Assembly (NCBI RefSeq): GCF_000184705.1
Contig: NC_014831.1
Coordinates: 372,001-436,000 of the forward strand
DNA: 64,000 bases
DNA from: Thermaerobacter marianensis DSM 12885
Lineage (GTDB): Bacteria > Bacillota > Sulfobacillia > Thermaerobacterales > Thermaerobacteraceae
Direction of reading: 5' to 3'
Position 1 is the first letter of the stretch. Every line of letters starts with the position of its first letter. Of this stretch, positions 16,007 through 25,185 are shown one piece after another. A model generated the notes under the pieces. The model was given only the letters and a program-made list of their open reading frames with translations, was not told the origin of the DNA and ran no database searches. Position numbers and translations under genes: made by a program.

Positions 16007-18718
16007 CTACCGCGAGCCCCCTGCCGGCCCCGCCGTCCGGACGAACCGGCCCCCGGGGCCCGCCGCCGGCGGCCGCCGGCCCCGGAGGGACGGGCGATGA
16101 CGGCCTGTCCCGCCGGAGCGCAGTGCCGGCCGCCGCCCGCCAAACCGGGCCGCCAGGCCGTTCCGCACCGCCTGGGCCCATCGCGCCACCGCCGCCAGGA
16201 CCACCGCCGGGTCGGGCGTCAGCAGCACCCGGCGGAACCGCCAGCCGAAGTGCCGCTCCAGGTCGCGCCGCAGAGACCGGGCCGCCTCCCGGACGGACTC
16301 GGCCGTCAAGGCGGGCGTCCCGGCGGCCGGGTCCAGCGAGGTCCGGCCGCCCCCGGGGCCGGCCCAGGCCTGGGGACCGCCGCTCCCCGCCGCCTCGGAG
16401 GTTCCGGGGCCCGGCGCATACCGGGCCAGCTCGTACAGGGCCGCCAGCCGCTCCCAGGCAGGTGCCAGTTCGGGGACCCGCCGCGCCAGCCAGCGGGCAT
16501 ACTCCCGTGCCGTCAGGGCCGGGGGCCGCCCGTGGCCGAGCCGGTCCAGCCAGCGCTCGACCCGCACGAACACCGCCCGGGCCGCCAGGGCCGGGTCGGC
16601 GGGCAGGGACCGCCGCCGGCGGCGCCGCTCCAGCAGCACCGCTGCCGCCGCGGCCAGGATCGCCGCGGCCACCACCATGCCTGCCACCGCCGCGGGCCCC
16701 GCCCCGCCGGTGGCGCCGGCCCCGCCGCCTTCCGCCGGCTCCGGCCGCGACGACGGGTCCTCGGGCTCGGCGGCGGCACGGGGCCGCGGGGAGGGGACGG
16801 GCGGTGCCGGCCCGTCACCGGCCGGCGCGTCCGGCTCCGATCCGGGAGGGTTCGCCGGGGCGGCCAGCAGAGGGCCTTCGGGATAGGCGGGCGTCGGTTC
16901 CAGGGGGATCCACCCGTAGCCGGGGATCAGCACCTCCGGCCAGGAGTGGGCCTGGGCGTAGGTGACCACGTACGTGCCCGGCCGGCCGCCCGTCGGCACG
17001 ACGAAGCCTTCGACCCAACGGGCCGCCAGCCCCCCGCTGCGCAGCAACACCACCGCCGCCGAGGCGAAGGCCACGCAGTACCCCCGCTGCAGGTCGAACA
17101 GGAAGTAGTCGACGAAGTCCCGGCCCGCGGGCAGGAAGGGCATGTTGAGGTCATACCGGAAGCCGCGCAAGTAGCGCTCGATGGCCCGGGCCCGGTCGTA
17201 GGGGTTGTCGAACTCCGCCGTGATCTGGGCGGCCAGGTCCCGCACCCGTCGGGGAAGCTCCGGCGGCAGGGCCAGGTAAGGTTGCAGGGCCGGATCGTCC
17301 CGCCAGGCGGGGTTGCGGGCCTCGGCCGCGGCCGCGGCCCGGCGGGCCGCGCCGGGATCGATCTGCGGCACCAGCGACCGCACGGTGTAGGTCCCCGCCT
17401 GGGGATGGAGGACCACCAGCGTGTCGTCGGCGGTGCGCATCACCGGGTTGCGCCCGTCGCGGCCGGCGTCGAGCCCCGGCTGCGGCCCCTGGCCCAGGGG
17501 AGCCCCGTCCTGAACCTCCCGGGCCTCGAAGGCCGCATACAGGTAGGGGTGAACGGGTTGGTGGGGGGTGATCGCCTGCACCAGCAGGCGCGCCTCCCGC
17601 ATCGCCGGCACCGGCGCGCTGGGATCCCCGTAGCCGTTGGCCGTGTACCATGCCGCACCCCCTTCGCCGCCGGCGGCCAGCCAGAGGGAGACGCCCTGCC
17701 GGCTGTACCACGGCACGTCCACCGGCGGCCCCCAGGAGCGGCCGTCGTAGGTCAGGCGGGTGGCGCCCCGCAGGTACACGGTGGCGGGGATCGCGTCACC
17801 CGAGAGCTCCACCGTCAACAGCGGCGTGGCGCCGGGGAAGAAAGGCCCGCCCAGGAACTGCCGCGTCGGCACCTGAAAGCCGCCCCCTGCGCCGGGGATG
17901 GCACCCCAGCCGCCGGCCCGGTCGGCCACGGTGAAGGGCAGGAGCCGGTTGGCCACGCTGGTCACCGCCACCCAGTCGGCGGCCGGTTCGTCCAGGGACG
18001 GGAGGGCCCCGGCGAGGAGGGCTGCGATCAATACCAGCGCCAGCGCCTGGACCGCGGCGGGAAGAACCAGCCGGCCCGGCACCGGGTGCCTCGACCCGGG
18101 GGCGGCCGCCGCCGCCCGGGCCAGGGCGGCGAAGGCGAAGGCGAGGACCAGGTAGGCGGCCAGCGGTCCCTGGGGGCGGGGCAGGTCGCCGTAGAACCAG
18201 GCCAGCAGCAGGATCAGTCCCCCGGTCACCGGCGGCATCAGCGCCAGGGCGGGCCGGCGGGCGGCGAGAAAGACCAGGACCAGGTGGAACCCGGCCAGCA
18301 GCGCCGTGCCCGGACCCAGGAGGTCCGGGGGCAGCTGCTGGTAGGTTCCCCGCCACAAATCCTGCAGGACCGGCGCCCAGCGGGCCGCCATGCCGGAACC
18401 GAACACCGCCGTTCCCGGGACCTCCAGCAGGGTGGCCAGGTGGTCGGGCCGGCGCAGGGCCATCCACCCCACCCAGACGGCCCCGGCCCCCGCCAGGACC
18501 AGCAGCAGCCAGGGGAAGGTCACGGGCAGCCACAGGAGCGCGGCCGCCTTGAGAACCAGCCGGGCGGGTTCGGAGCTGTCCGGCGCCCACCCCAGGAAGG
18601 GGCCGAGCGCCCGGATCATGGCCAGGGTGCTGCCCAGGCCCGCGGCCACCAGCAGGACGTACCACGGGCTCAGCACCGGCACCTGGGCGCGATGGCCGTG
18701 GGATCGCCACGCCTTCAC
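16007..18718 (-). CDS. Membrane transglutaminase-like protein (TgpA type, DUF3488/4129)
   Basis: This ~903-residue protein begins with about seven membrane helices. An extracytoplasmic transglutaminase-core domain follows, then one more helix and a cytoplasmic C-terminal domain. The core shows the catalytic Cys in 'QRGYCVAFASAAVVLL' (about residue 548), His in 'AQAHSWPEVLIPGYGW' (about 591) and the terminal 'PLEPTP' with Glu where many have Asp, as is common in this subfamily. The start GTG at 18718 overlaps the DUF58 stop (GTGA); three codons more are possible. The MoxR-DUF58-transglutaminase set is widespread; its substrate is unknown. The last ~30 residues are low-complexity. Confidence 0.88.
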   Translation of the reverse strand: MKAWRSHGHRAQVPVLSPWYVLLVAAGLGSTLAMIRALGPFLGWAPDSSEPARLVLKAAALLWLPVTFPWLLLVLAGAGAVWVGWMALRRPDHLATLLEVPGTAVFGSGMAARWAPVLQDLWRGTYQQLPPDLLGPGTALLAGFHLVLVFLAARRPALALMPPVTGGLILLLAWFYGDLPRPQGPLAAYLVLAFAFAALARAAAAAPGSRHPVPGRLVLPAAVQALALVLIAALLAGALPSLDEPAADWVAVTSVANRLLPFTVADRAGGWGAIPGAGGGFQVPTRQFLGGPFFPGATPLLTVELSGDAIPATVYLRGATRLTYDGRSWGPPVDVPWYSRQGVSLWLAAGGEGGAAWYTANGYGDPSAPVPAMREARLLVQAITPHQPVHPYLYAAFEAREVQDGAPLGQGPQPGLDAGRDGRNPVMRTADDTLVVLHPQAGTYTVRSLVPQIDPGAARRAAAAAEARNPAWRDDPALQPYLALPPELPRRVRDLAAQITAEFDNPYDRARAIERYLRGFRYDLNMPFLPAGRDFVDYFLFDLQRGYCVAFASAAVVLLRSGGLAARWVEGFVVPTGGRPGTYVVTYAQAHSWPEVLIPGYGWIPLEPTPAYPEGPLLAAPANPPGSEPDAPAGDGPAPPVPSPRPRAAAEPEDPSSRPEPAEGGGAGATGGAGPAAVAGMVVAAAILAAAAAVLLERRRRRRSLPADPALAARAVFVRVERWLDRLGHGRPPALTAREYARWLARRVPELAPAWERLAALYELARYAPGPGTSEAAGSGGPQAWAGPGGGRTSLDPAAGTPALTAESVREAARSLRRDLERHFGWRFRRVLLTPDPAVVLAAVARWAQAVRNGLAARFGGRRPALRSGGTGRHRPSLRGRRPPAAGPGGRFVRTAGPAGGSR

Positions 18719-20439
18719 CGCCACCACCCCCGGGACGGGGTTCCCAACCCCGCCGGCTCCCCGCCTGTGGCGCCGCCCACCGGGACCTGCTTCCCCGCCA
18801 GCAGGTAGGGGACAGCGCCGGCGCGGCCGGCCGAGGAGGAGAGGGACGTCGCTGCAGGGACGGTGACGGGATGCACGGCCACCCCCGCTCCCCGCAGCCA
18901 GCGCACCAGCTCCGGATCGGCGGGCGGCAGGCCGGGGTCATCCGGCGCCGGCAGGCGGGCCGGCGCTCCCAGGCCCGCGGGTGCCGGCCGGTGATGGCGG
19001 TCCGGATCCCGGGACGTCCCGGTGGACGCACCGGTCCCGGCACCCCGGCCCGTGTGAGCGGGCTCGGGGCCCGTTTGCACGATCCACAGCCCCACGGCGT
19101 GCCCTTTGCCGCGCAGCTGCACCAGCACCCGGGCCAGGCGGCGGTCCAGCCGGCGCGTCACCACCAGCACCGCCGAGCGGGGCGTCAAGCCGCTCCCCTG
19201 GGCGGCGAGGAAGTCGGCCAGGGGCATGTCCCCCGGCCGGTCCACGTCGACCAGCCACTCCAGCAGGCGCCGGAAGTGCTGCGGCCCCCGTCCGGGCGGC
19301 AGCCGGTACGGCCGGTCGCCGTGGGCGGCGGCGGCCACCACCAGGTCGCGGTGCAGGGCCTGGGCGGCGATGCCTGCCGCGACCCCGGCCACCCACTCGC
19401 CGGGATCCAGGGGGATCCGATCCGGCCCGCTGAACCCGCCGCCGGCGCCGTTCCGGGAATGGCCGGGTCCGGCCGCGGCGACCGTTCCCCGGGCGCGGGG
19501 TCCACCGGCGGCCGTCCCGGCTCTCGAGGCGACCCCACCGGCCCCGGCTGCCCCCGCAGGGAGCGGTTCCCCCGCGGCCGCCGGCGCCTCGGTCCCGCCG
19601 GCGGCGGCCGGTCCACCCGCCGCTGGAGCGGGACCGGCCGGGGGGCCGCCGTACAGGTCAAGGAACAGGAAGCAGTCGGTGGTCGCCCGCAGCTCGAACT
19701 CCTTGACGTGCAGTTCATCCAGGTGGGCCGACAGCTTCCAGTGGATGTGCTTCGGGTTGTCGCCGGGCTGGAACGGCCGCACGTCGGCCAGGCTGGAGGG
19801 GTCCTGCCACGCCCGGGTGTCCACCCGCTGGCGCCCGAAGGGCTGGCGCGGCAGGACGGGCAGGTGGTCGACCGGCACCACAGGCGGGTAGACCGTGAGC
19901 CCCGGCTCGGCGTAGACCTCCCGGCGGACGCGGAAGATGCCCAGCGGCTCCTGCAGTTCGACCACCACGGGTCCGAGGGTGTAGCGGCCGCGGCGGTGCA
20001 CGGCCACGGTGTCGCGGAACACCAGGTTGCCCAGCGGCCCCAGGCTACGGTAGAACACGGCCCCGGGCACGACGGCAGCCCCCACCGCCGGGAGCCGGCC
20101 CGCCGCCACGGCCCGGATCCACCACGGCGCAGGCCTGCCCGACCGGTCTGGGGGCTCCGTCCAGGCTGGTAGCGAGACGCTCAGCCGGGGCACGGGCAGC
20201 AGCGATTCGTTGTGGACGGCGACTTCCACCTGGACCCGGTCGCCCGCCGTGGCGGTTGGCCGATCGATCCGGGCCTCGACGTGCAGGCCCCGGGCCAGGA
20301 CCCACGCCCAGGCGGCGGCCAGCAGGTGGAGGGCGGCCAGGAACTTGGCGAGAAACCAGGGGACGGGCCCGCCGGTGGTCAGGGCGAAGGCCAGGGCGGC
20401 CAGGGTCCAGACCGGCAAGCCCCAGCTCTGCAGCCGCAT
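18715..20439 (-). CDS. DUF58 membrane protein
   Basis: This 574-residue protein has two N-terminal hydrophobic segments (about residues 8-50), a beta-rich region, and the DUF58 signature 'VRPFQPGDNPKHIHWKLSAH' near residue 225. A VWA-like region follows. A Gly/Ala-rich insert of about 80 residues interrupts the second half. Such proteins form a module with MoxR ATPases, possibly as membrane-linked assembly factors. An AGGAGGCGGGCG sequence precedes the ATG. It starts 10 bp after the moxR stop and overlaps the transglutaminase gene. Confidence 0.88.
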   Translation of the reverse strand: MRLQSWGLPVWTLAALAFALTTGGPVPWFLAKFLAALHLLAAAWAWVLARGLHVEARIDRPTATAGDRVQVEVAVHNESLLPVPRLSVSLPAWTEPPDRSGRPAPWWIRAVAAGRLPAVGAAVVPGAVFYRSLGPLGNLVFRDTVAVHRRGRYTLGPVVVELQEPLGIFRVRREVYAEPGLTVYPPVVPVDHLPVLPRQPFGRQRVDTRAWQDPSSLADVRPFQPGDNPKHIHWKLSAHLDELHVKEFELRATTDCFLFLDLYGGPPAGPAPAAGGPAAAGGTEAPAAAGEPLPAGAAGAGGVASRAGTAAGGPRARGTVAAAGPGHSRNGAGGGFSGPDRIPLDPGEWVAGVAAGIAAQALHRDLVVAAAAHGDRPYRLPPGRGPQHFRRLLEWLVDVDRPGDMPLADFLAAQGSGLTPRSAVLVVTRRLDRRLARVLVQLRGKGHAVGLWIVQTGPEPAHTGRGAGTGASTGTSRDPDRHHRPAPAGLGAPARLPAPDDPGLPPADPELVRWLRGAGVAVHPVTVPAATSLSSSAGRAGAVPYLLAGKQVPVGGATGGEPAGLGTPSRGWWR

Positions 20440-20449
20440 CGCCCGCCTC

Positions 20450-21430
<981 letters not shown>

Positions 21431-21645
21431 GGGCCACCTCGATTTCCTGGGGAATGGAGTGGGAGGAACCCGCGGAGCACCCGCCCGGGCCCGGACCCGC
21501 ACCCGGATCCGGCCGGGGATCCTCGCAAGATCCTTGAACGATAGCTTTCCACTTGCGAACAGCCATTCCCTGCGCCGGGACCGGGGTTTGCCATGGCAAA
21601 CCTTGTCCGGCCCGGGGCCGGGCAGGTGGGGGAGGTGAGCCGGCG

Positions 21646-23076
21646 GTGGCCGGGGAGCCGCGTTTCGACTTCGACGCGGTGTTCGACCCCGACGACTATT
21701 TGTACTTCTATGAGCCCATCCTGACCCCGGAGCGCACCCAGCGGGAGGTGGCGATGGTCTGGACCTTGCTCGGCCTGCGCCCGGGGGAGGAGGTGCTCGA
21801 CTTGGCCTGCGGCCACGGCCGGCTGGCGATCCCCCTGGCGGCCATGGGCGTCCGGGTGACGGGTCTTGATCGCAGCGCCGGGTTCCTGGCCCGGGCGCGG
21901 GCGGAGGCGGCCCGCCAGGGGGTCGAGGTGGAGTGGGTCCAGGGCGACATGCGCCGGCTGCCCTGGCGCGACCGGTTCGACGCCGCCTTCAACGTGTTCA
22001 CCAGCTTCGGCTACTTCGCCGACGAGGAGAACCTCCAGGTGCTGGCGCAGGTGGCGGCGGCGCTGCGGCCGGGCGGCCGGTTCCTCCTGGAGACCCAGCA
22101 CCGGGACGCCCTGCTGGCGCGGTTCGCCCCCTTCAACGTGGTGGAACGCGGCGACGACTTCCTCATCGACGCCCACCGCTGGGATGCGGTGACGGGGCGC
22201 ATGGTGACCCGGCGGACGGTGATCCGGGCGGGGCGGGTGCGGCGGGGGGAATTCTTCGTCCGGCTCTACACCCCGGCGGAACTGGCCGGCCTGCTCCGCC
22301 AGGCAGGGCTCGAGCCCGAGGGGTTCTATGATGAAACGGCCGCGCCCCTGTCGCCCCAGAGCCGGCGGATGGTGGTGGTGGCGCGGAAGCCGGTGGGACG
22401 AACCCGGCCGAGCGTGGCGGCGTCCGAGCCCGCGGGACGAAGCCGGATGGGCGTAGCGGCTTGCGAACCGGCGGGACGAACCCGGCCGGGCGACGAAGGT
22501 CCCTCCGCGGGGGACCGGCCGGCGGGGCAGCCGGGGGCGGCGGGGCGACCCGGCGGGCTGCCGGCAGCGGCGCTGGCGGGCCGGGCCGCTGTAGCAGGGG
22601 CGGGCTCTGCCGCTGCTGGACGGTCGGGCCCTGCCTCCGTTCCCGGAGCCCAGGGCCCGGACGATGCGCCCCACCGGCTGGTGCCGCCGCCTTTGGCCAC
22701 GTTCCTGTGGCTCTACCACCGCGGCCGGTTCTTCGAGAGCCACGAGGTGCTGGAGGAAGCCTGGCACCGGAGCCGCAGCGACTTCTACCACGGGCTGATC
22801 ATCCTGGCGGCCGCCTTCGTGCGGCGGGACCGGGGGACCCCGCGGGGGGTGCGGCGGAACCTGGCCAAGGCGCGCCGGTACCTGGCGAAGTACCGCCCCC
22901 ACTACCTGGGCCTGGACGTGGACGCCATCTTGGCGTTCATCGACCGGCAGATCCCGGCGGTGGAACGGGCCGGCGATCCAGAAGGCGAGGCCCTGCGCCG
23001 GCTGGTGCCGGACCTACCCCTGCCCGTTCATCCGGGATGGGTCCGGGGCGACGAGCCGGAATGGGAGGACGGCTAA
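21646..23076 (+). CDS. Methyltransferase fused to a DUF309 domain
   Basis: This 476-residue protein joins two domains. Residues 1-240 are a class I SAM-dependent methyltransferase, with SAM-binding '[19 protein letters not shown]', '[19 protein letters not shown]' and '[13 protein letters not shown]'. Residues about 350-476 form a DUF309 domain with its signature '[17 protein letters not shown]'. A Gly/Ala/Arg linker of ~100 residues, with three imperfect copies of a repeat built on GGGACGAACCCGG, joins them. The GTG at 21646 has an excellent GGGGGAGGTGAG site. The methyl acceptor and DUF309 function are unknown. It stands 50 bp before bcp. Confidence 0.83.
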   Translation: MAGEPRFDFDAVFDPDDYLYFYEPILTPERTQREVAMVWTLLGLRPGEEVLDLACGHGRLAIPLAAMGVRVTGLDRSAGFLARARAEAARQGVEVEWVQGDMRRLPWRDRFDAAFNVFTSFGYFADEENLQVLAQVAAALRPGGRFLLETQHRDALLARFAPFNVVERGDDFLIDAHRWDAVTGRMVTRRTVIRAGRVRRGEFFVRLYTPAELAGLLRQAGLEPEGFYDETAAPLSPQSRRMVVVARKPVGRTRPSVAASEPAGRSRMGVAACEPAGRTRPGDEGPSAGDRPAGQPGAAGRPGGLPAAALAGRAAVAGAGSAAAGRSGPASVPGAQGPDDAPHRLVPPPLATFLWLYHRGRFFESHEVLEEAWHRSRSDFYHGLIILAAAFVRRDRGTPRGVRRNLAKARRYLAKYRPHYLGLDVDAILAFIDRQIPAVERAGDPEGEALRRLVPDLPLPVHPGWVRGDEPEWEDG

Positions 23077-23126
23077 GGGGCGAGGCGCCGGGGCAGGAAA
23101 CGACGTGCCAAGGAGGGACAAGCCCG

Positions 23127-23588
23127 ATGGTGAAGCCTGGTGATCAGGCCCCCGACTTCACCGCTGTGAACGATCGGGGCGAGACGGTCCGACTGGCCGA
23201 CTTCCGGGGCCGGAAGGTGGTCCTGTACTTCTACCCCAAGGACGACACCCCCGGTTGCACCCGGGAGGCCTGCAGCTTCCGGGACGACTACAGCCAGCTG
23301 CAGCAGGCCGGGGCGGTGGTGCTGGGGGTCAGCCCGGATCCCGTGGAATCCCACGTCAAGTTCCGGGACAAGTACGGCCTGCCCTTCCCCCTGCTCTCCG
23401 ATCCCGACCACCAGGTGGCCGAGGCCTACGGCGTGTGGAAGGAGAAGCGCATGTACGGCCGCACCTACTGGGGCATCGAGCGCACCACCTTCGTCATCGG
23501 TGAAGACGGCCGCGTGCTGGCGGTGATCCGCGGCGTCAAGCCGGAGGAACACCCGCGGCGGGCGCTCAAGGCGCTGGGCGTGGCGTAG
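23127..23588 (+). CDS. bcp: Thiol peroxidase, Bcp-type peroxiredoxin
   Basis: This 153-residue enzyme reduces hydroperoxides in the cytoplasm. The peroxidatic Cys is C44 in 'DDTPGCTREACSF', and C49 is the resolving Cys of the Bcp subfamily. 'GRKVVLYFYPKDDTPGCT' is nearly invariant. The start ATG has AAGGAGGG upstream. It follows the methyltransferase-DUF309 gene and precedes the selenocysteine tRNA. The peroxidatic position is an ordinary Cys codon (TGC), not TGA, so this copy is not a selenoprotein. Confidence 0.96.
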   Translation: MVKPGDQAPDFTAVNDRGETVRLADFRGRKVVLYFYPKDDTPGCTREACSFRDDYSQLQQAGAVVLGVSPDPVESHVKFRDKYGLPFPLLSDPDHQVAEAYGVWKEKRMYGRTYWGIERTTFVIGEDGRVLAVIRGVKPEEHPRRALKALGVA

Positions 23589-23630
23589 CGGCCGGAGCGG
23601 GCGAGGGGTGCCGTCACGGCCGGAGCGGGC

Positions 23631-23659
23631 GAGGGGCGCCGCCCACCGGCGCACCCCTC
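23631..23659 (+). terminator. Hairpin after bcp
   Basis: GAGGGGCGCCG pairs with CGGCG-CA-CCCCTC (two bulged bases, 5-nt loop). Just upstream, a sequence of about 20 bp (CGGCCGGAGCGGGCGAGGGG) occurs twice in a row from 23590 to 23636. No T run follows. Confidence 0.45.
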
Positions 23660-23727
23660 ACGGGCGGCAGCCCCTACGACCTTGCTGGCGAAGGGTGTCG
23701 ATTGCTAGGATGGTGATCGACGGTCAG

Positions 23728-23821
23728 GGGAGCAGCTGGTGACTGGTGTCGCCCCTGGTCTTCAAAACCAGTGGGGGGCGGAAAGACCGTCCCCGGTGGG
23801 TTCGATTCCCACATGCTCCCG
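23728..23821 (+). tRNA. selC: tRNA-Sec, selenocysteine, anticodon TCA
   Basis: All special features of bacterial tRNA-Sec are present. There is a long acceptor arm (GGGAGCA with TGCTCCC, plus a G-A pair at position 8) and a six-bp D stem (GGTGAC/GTCGCC) with a four-base loop. The anticodon loop is CTTCAAA in a CTGGT/ACCAG stem. The variable arm is long (GGGGGCGG/CCGTCCCC) and the T arm is GTGGG-TTCGATT-CCCAC. The discriminator is G; the sequence then reads CA, so CCA may need enzymatic completion. It reads UGA as selenocysteine, which implies selA, selB and selD elsewhere; none is in this window. A diverged copy of its 3' half lies at 34205. Confidence 0.95.
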
Positions 23822-23832
23822 CAAGGCTTGAA

Positions 23833-23860
23833 GGGCCATACCCCTCGCCGGGTATGGCCC
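23833..23860 (+). terminator. Terminator of selC
   Basis: An 11-bp perfect stem, GGGCCATACCC (23833-23843) with GGGTATGGCCC (23850-23860) and a 6-nt loop, lies 11 bases past the tRNA. No long T run follows. Confidence 0.65.
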
Positions 23861-23867
23861 TACCTCC

Positions 23868-24047
23868 AGGTCCCCCCACCGCCGGGCCAAATCACGGCTC
23901 ATCGCCTGGTGGGAGGGCAAGCCCCTGCCCGTGGCTCCCGCCGCCCGCCGCTGGGACATGAATCAGCAGGAGGCCAAGGCGTCGCTGGAGCGGGTAAGGC
24001 GGGAAGTGGCAGAGTGGTTCCCCCACCATCCCCTGGACCCATCCTGA
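23868..24047 (+). pseudogene. Possible gene remnant just after selC
   Basis: An open stretch without a plausible start ends at TGA 24045-24047. It reads like protein: an RRAKSRLIAWWEGKPLP segment, then a charged helix containing NQQEAKASLERVRREVAEWF. It may be the 3' end of a gene cut off at the tRNA end, or a ~38-residue peptide from the GTG at 23931. I do not recognise the family. Confidence 0.3.
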
Positions 24048-24799
24048 GCCGGTCACAGCGCTGCTCCAACGCTGGGACGTTGGAACGCTGCCGCCGGTTC
24101 CGCCGCCGGCGGACTATAGGCGGGAGATTCCACCCGGCCCTTGCCTGGCAGGTGCACGGGATGCATGAGGGGGTGGGCGGTGACCGTCACCGCCACCCTA
24201 ATCCTTTCGGCTTCCGCCTTCCTACCGAATTATTGACATGCGCCATCAATTAACGCGCCGTCTTCCCCTGATCCGCGTCCTGAAGGTCTCCCTTTCCCGC
24301 TTCGGATCGGGTCCTCACCCTACCCCGCCACCGCCAGCACGCTTGTGGTGCCAGGCGGGGCGGGGTTGTCCGCCGGCTGTACAGACCTGCGCCTCGCCGT
24401 GTCCCGTTGCCACAAAGATGAACCGCCGTGAACCCGCGAGAAATCAAGAGCACGAGCAGGAAAACAACCGGAACAAGCCAATTAAGAGGGTGTCCGGCGG
24501 CTTGAACGCCGCTGCCCGAACCGACCAAGATACAACTTGGTTGGTCTTGGACAACTTGGCCACCTTAACCAATGCGGCCCACCGCTTCCCGCTCCCCAAA
24601 GGGGTTGCCCGCCGGGGCGTGCCAATGGCTCCGGCGGGGCAGGAAGGGTTTCAGAGGGGGCCGTTGGCTGTCTGGAGGGAGGTGGTGCCGGCCCCCGCCG
24701 TGCGGCAGACCCGCCAGGCAGGGAGCCAGCACTGGGAGTAGCAGGCGGGGCCTGGGCTCTTCAGCCGGGGCACACCGCCGCAGGCTGGAGGGGGTGAAG
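24048..24799. other. Stretch without a recognisable gene
   Basis: No convincing protein is seen. Small structures include an inverted repeat TCCAACG/CGTTGGA near 24067, an AT-richer patch near 24225-24250, and a palindromic segment GACCAA...TTGGTC near 24522-24545 with repeated CAACTTGG words. The last could be an operator for the winged-helix gene downstream. Confidence 0.4.
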
Positions 24800-25102
24800 G
24801 TGAGTGAGTATCTAACCAGCTCGCAGGCTGCACGCCTCCTCGGCGTCGCCCGGAGCACCTTTCACAACTGGCACATATCCGGGAAGCTGGAGGAGTACGG
24901 CGTGCACGCCATTCAGACCCTCGGCGGGCATTACCGCTACCGCCGGGAGGAGATCGAAGCGCTGCGGGACCTGCTCCTGAGCAGGGCCAGGCGCAGCGCG
25001 GCAGCCTCGCCGAACGGCCATGCCTTCGGGGAGGCGGTCGGGCACCCGGAGGAAGGGGATTACGGCGCAAAGGAGCCGGCTTCGCCCTCCGAATCCGGGT
25101 AG
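24800..25102 (+). CDS. MerR/excisionase-like winged-helix DNA-binding protein
   Basis: This 100-residue protein has an N-terminal helix-turn-helix of the MerR/BldC/excisionase type: 'LTSSQAARLLGVARSTFHNW' (about 5-24), followed by a wing 'TLGGHYRYRREEIEALR'. The C-terminal ~45 residues are Ser/Gly/Glu-rich. The GTG at 24800 has GGAGGGG 7 bases upstream; a GTG six bases earlier is also possible. Single-domain proteins of this class are either small regulators or recombination directionality factors of integrated elements. Its place just inside the selC region fits the second idea, and its place 83 bp before the S-layer gene fits the first. Confidence 0.75.
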   Translation: MSEYLTSSQAARLLGVARSTFHNWHISGKLEEYGVHAIQTLGGHYRYRREEIEALRDLLLSRARRSAAASPNGHAFGEAVGHPEEGDYGAKEPASPSESG

Positions 25103-25185
25103 GCGAATCGTCCTAGCGCATCGCATCTTCGTTCCATCCCCACACCCACAAGCCCGAAGGCTCTCGTGGGAGAGGAGGTCTGGAG

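Noticed and set aside
15419-18808. 1129-codon plus-strand frame opposite hpt and the transglutaminase gene
   Set aside because: It is an antisense shadow of two clear genes and crosses a terminator hairpin between them.
23127-23588. Possible selenoprotein next to selC
   Set aside because: The peroxiredoxin uses TGC at its active Cys and has no in-frame TGA. No other gene in the window shows a TGA interrupting a conserved domain.
23590-23640. Short direct repeats after bcp considered as a CRISPR array
   Set aside because: Only two adjacent copies without spacers are present. No cas gene or regularly spaced repeat array was found in the window.
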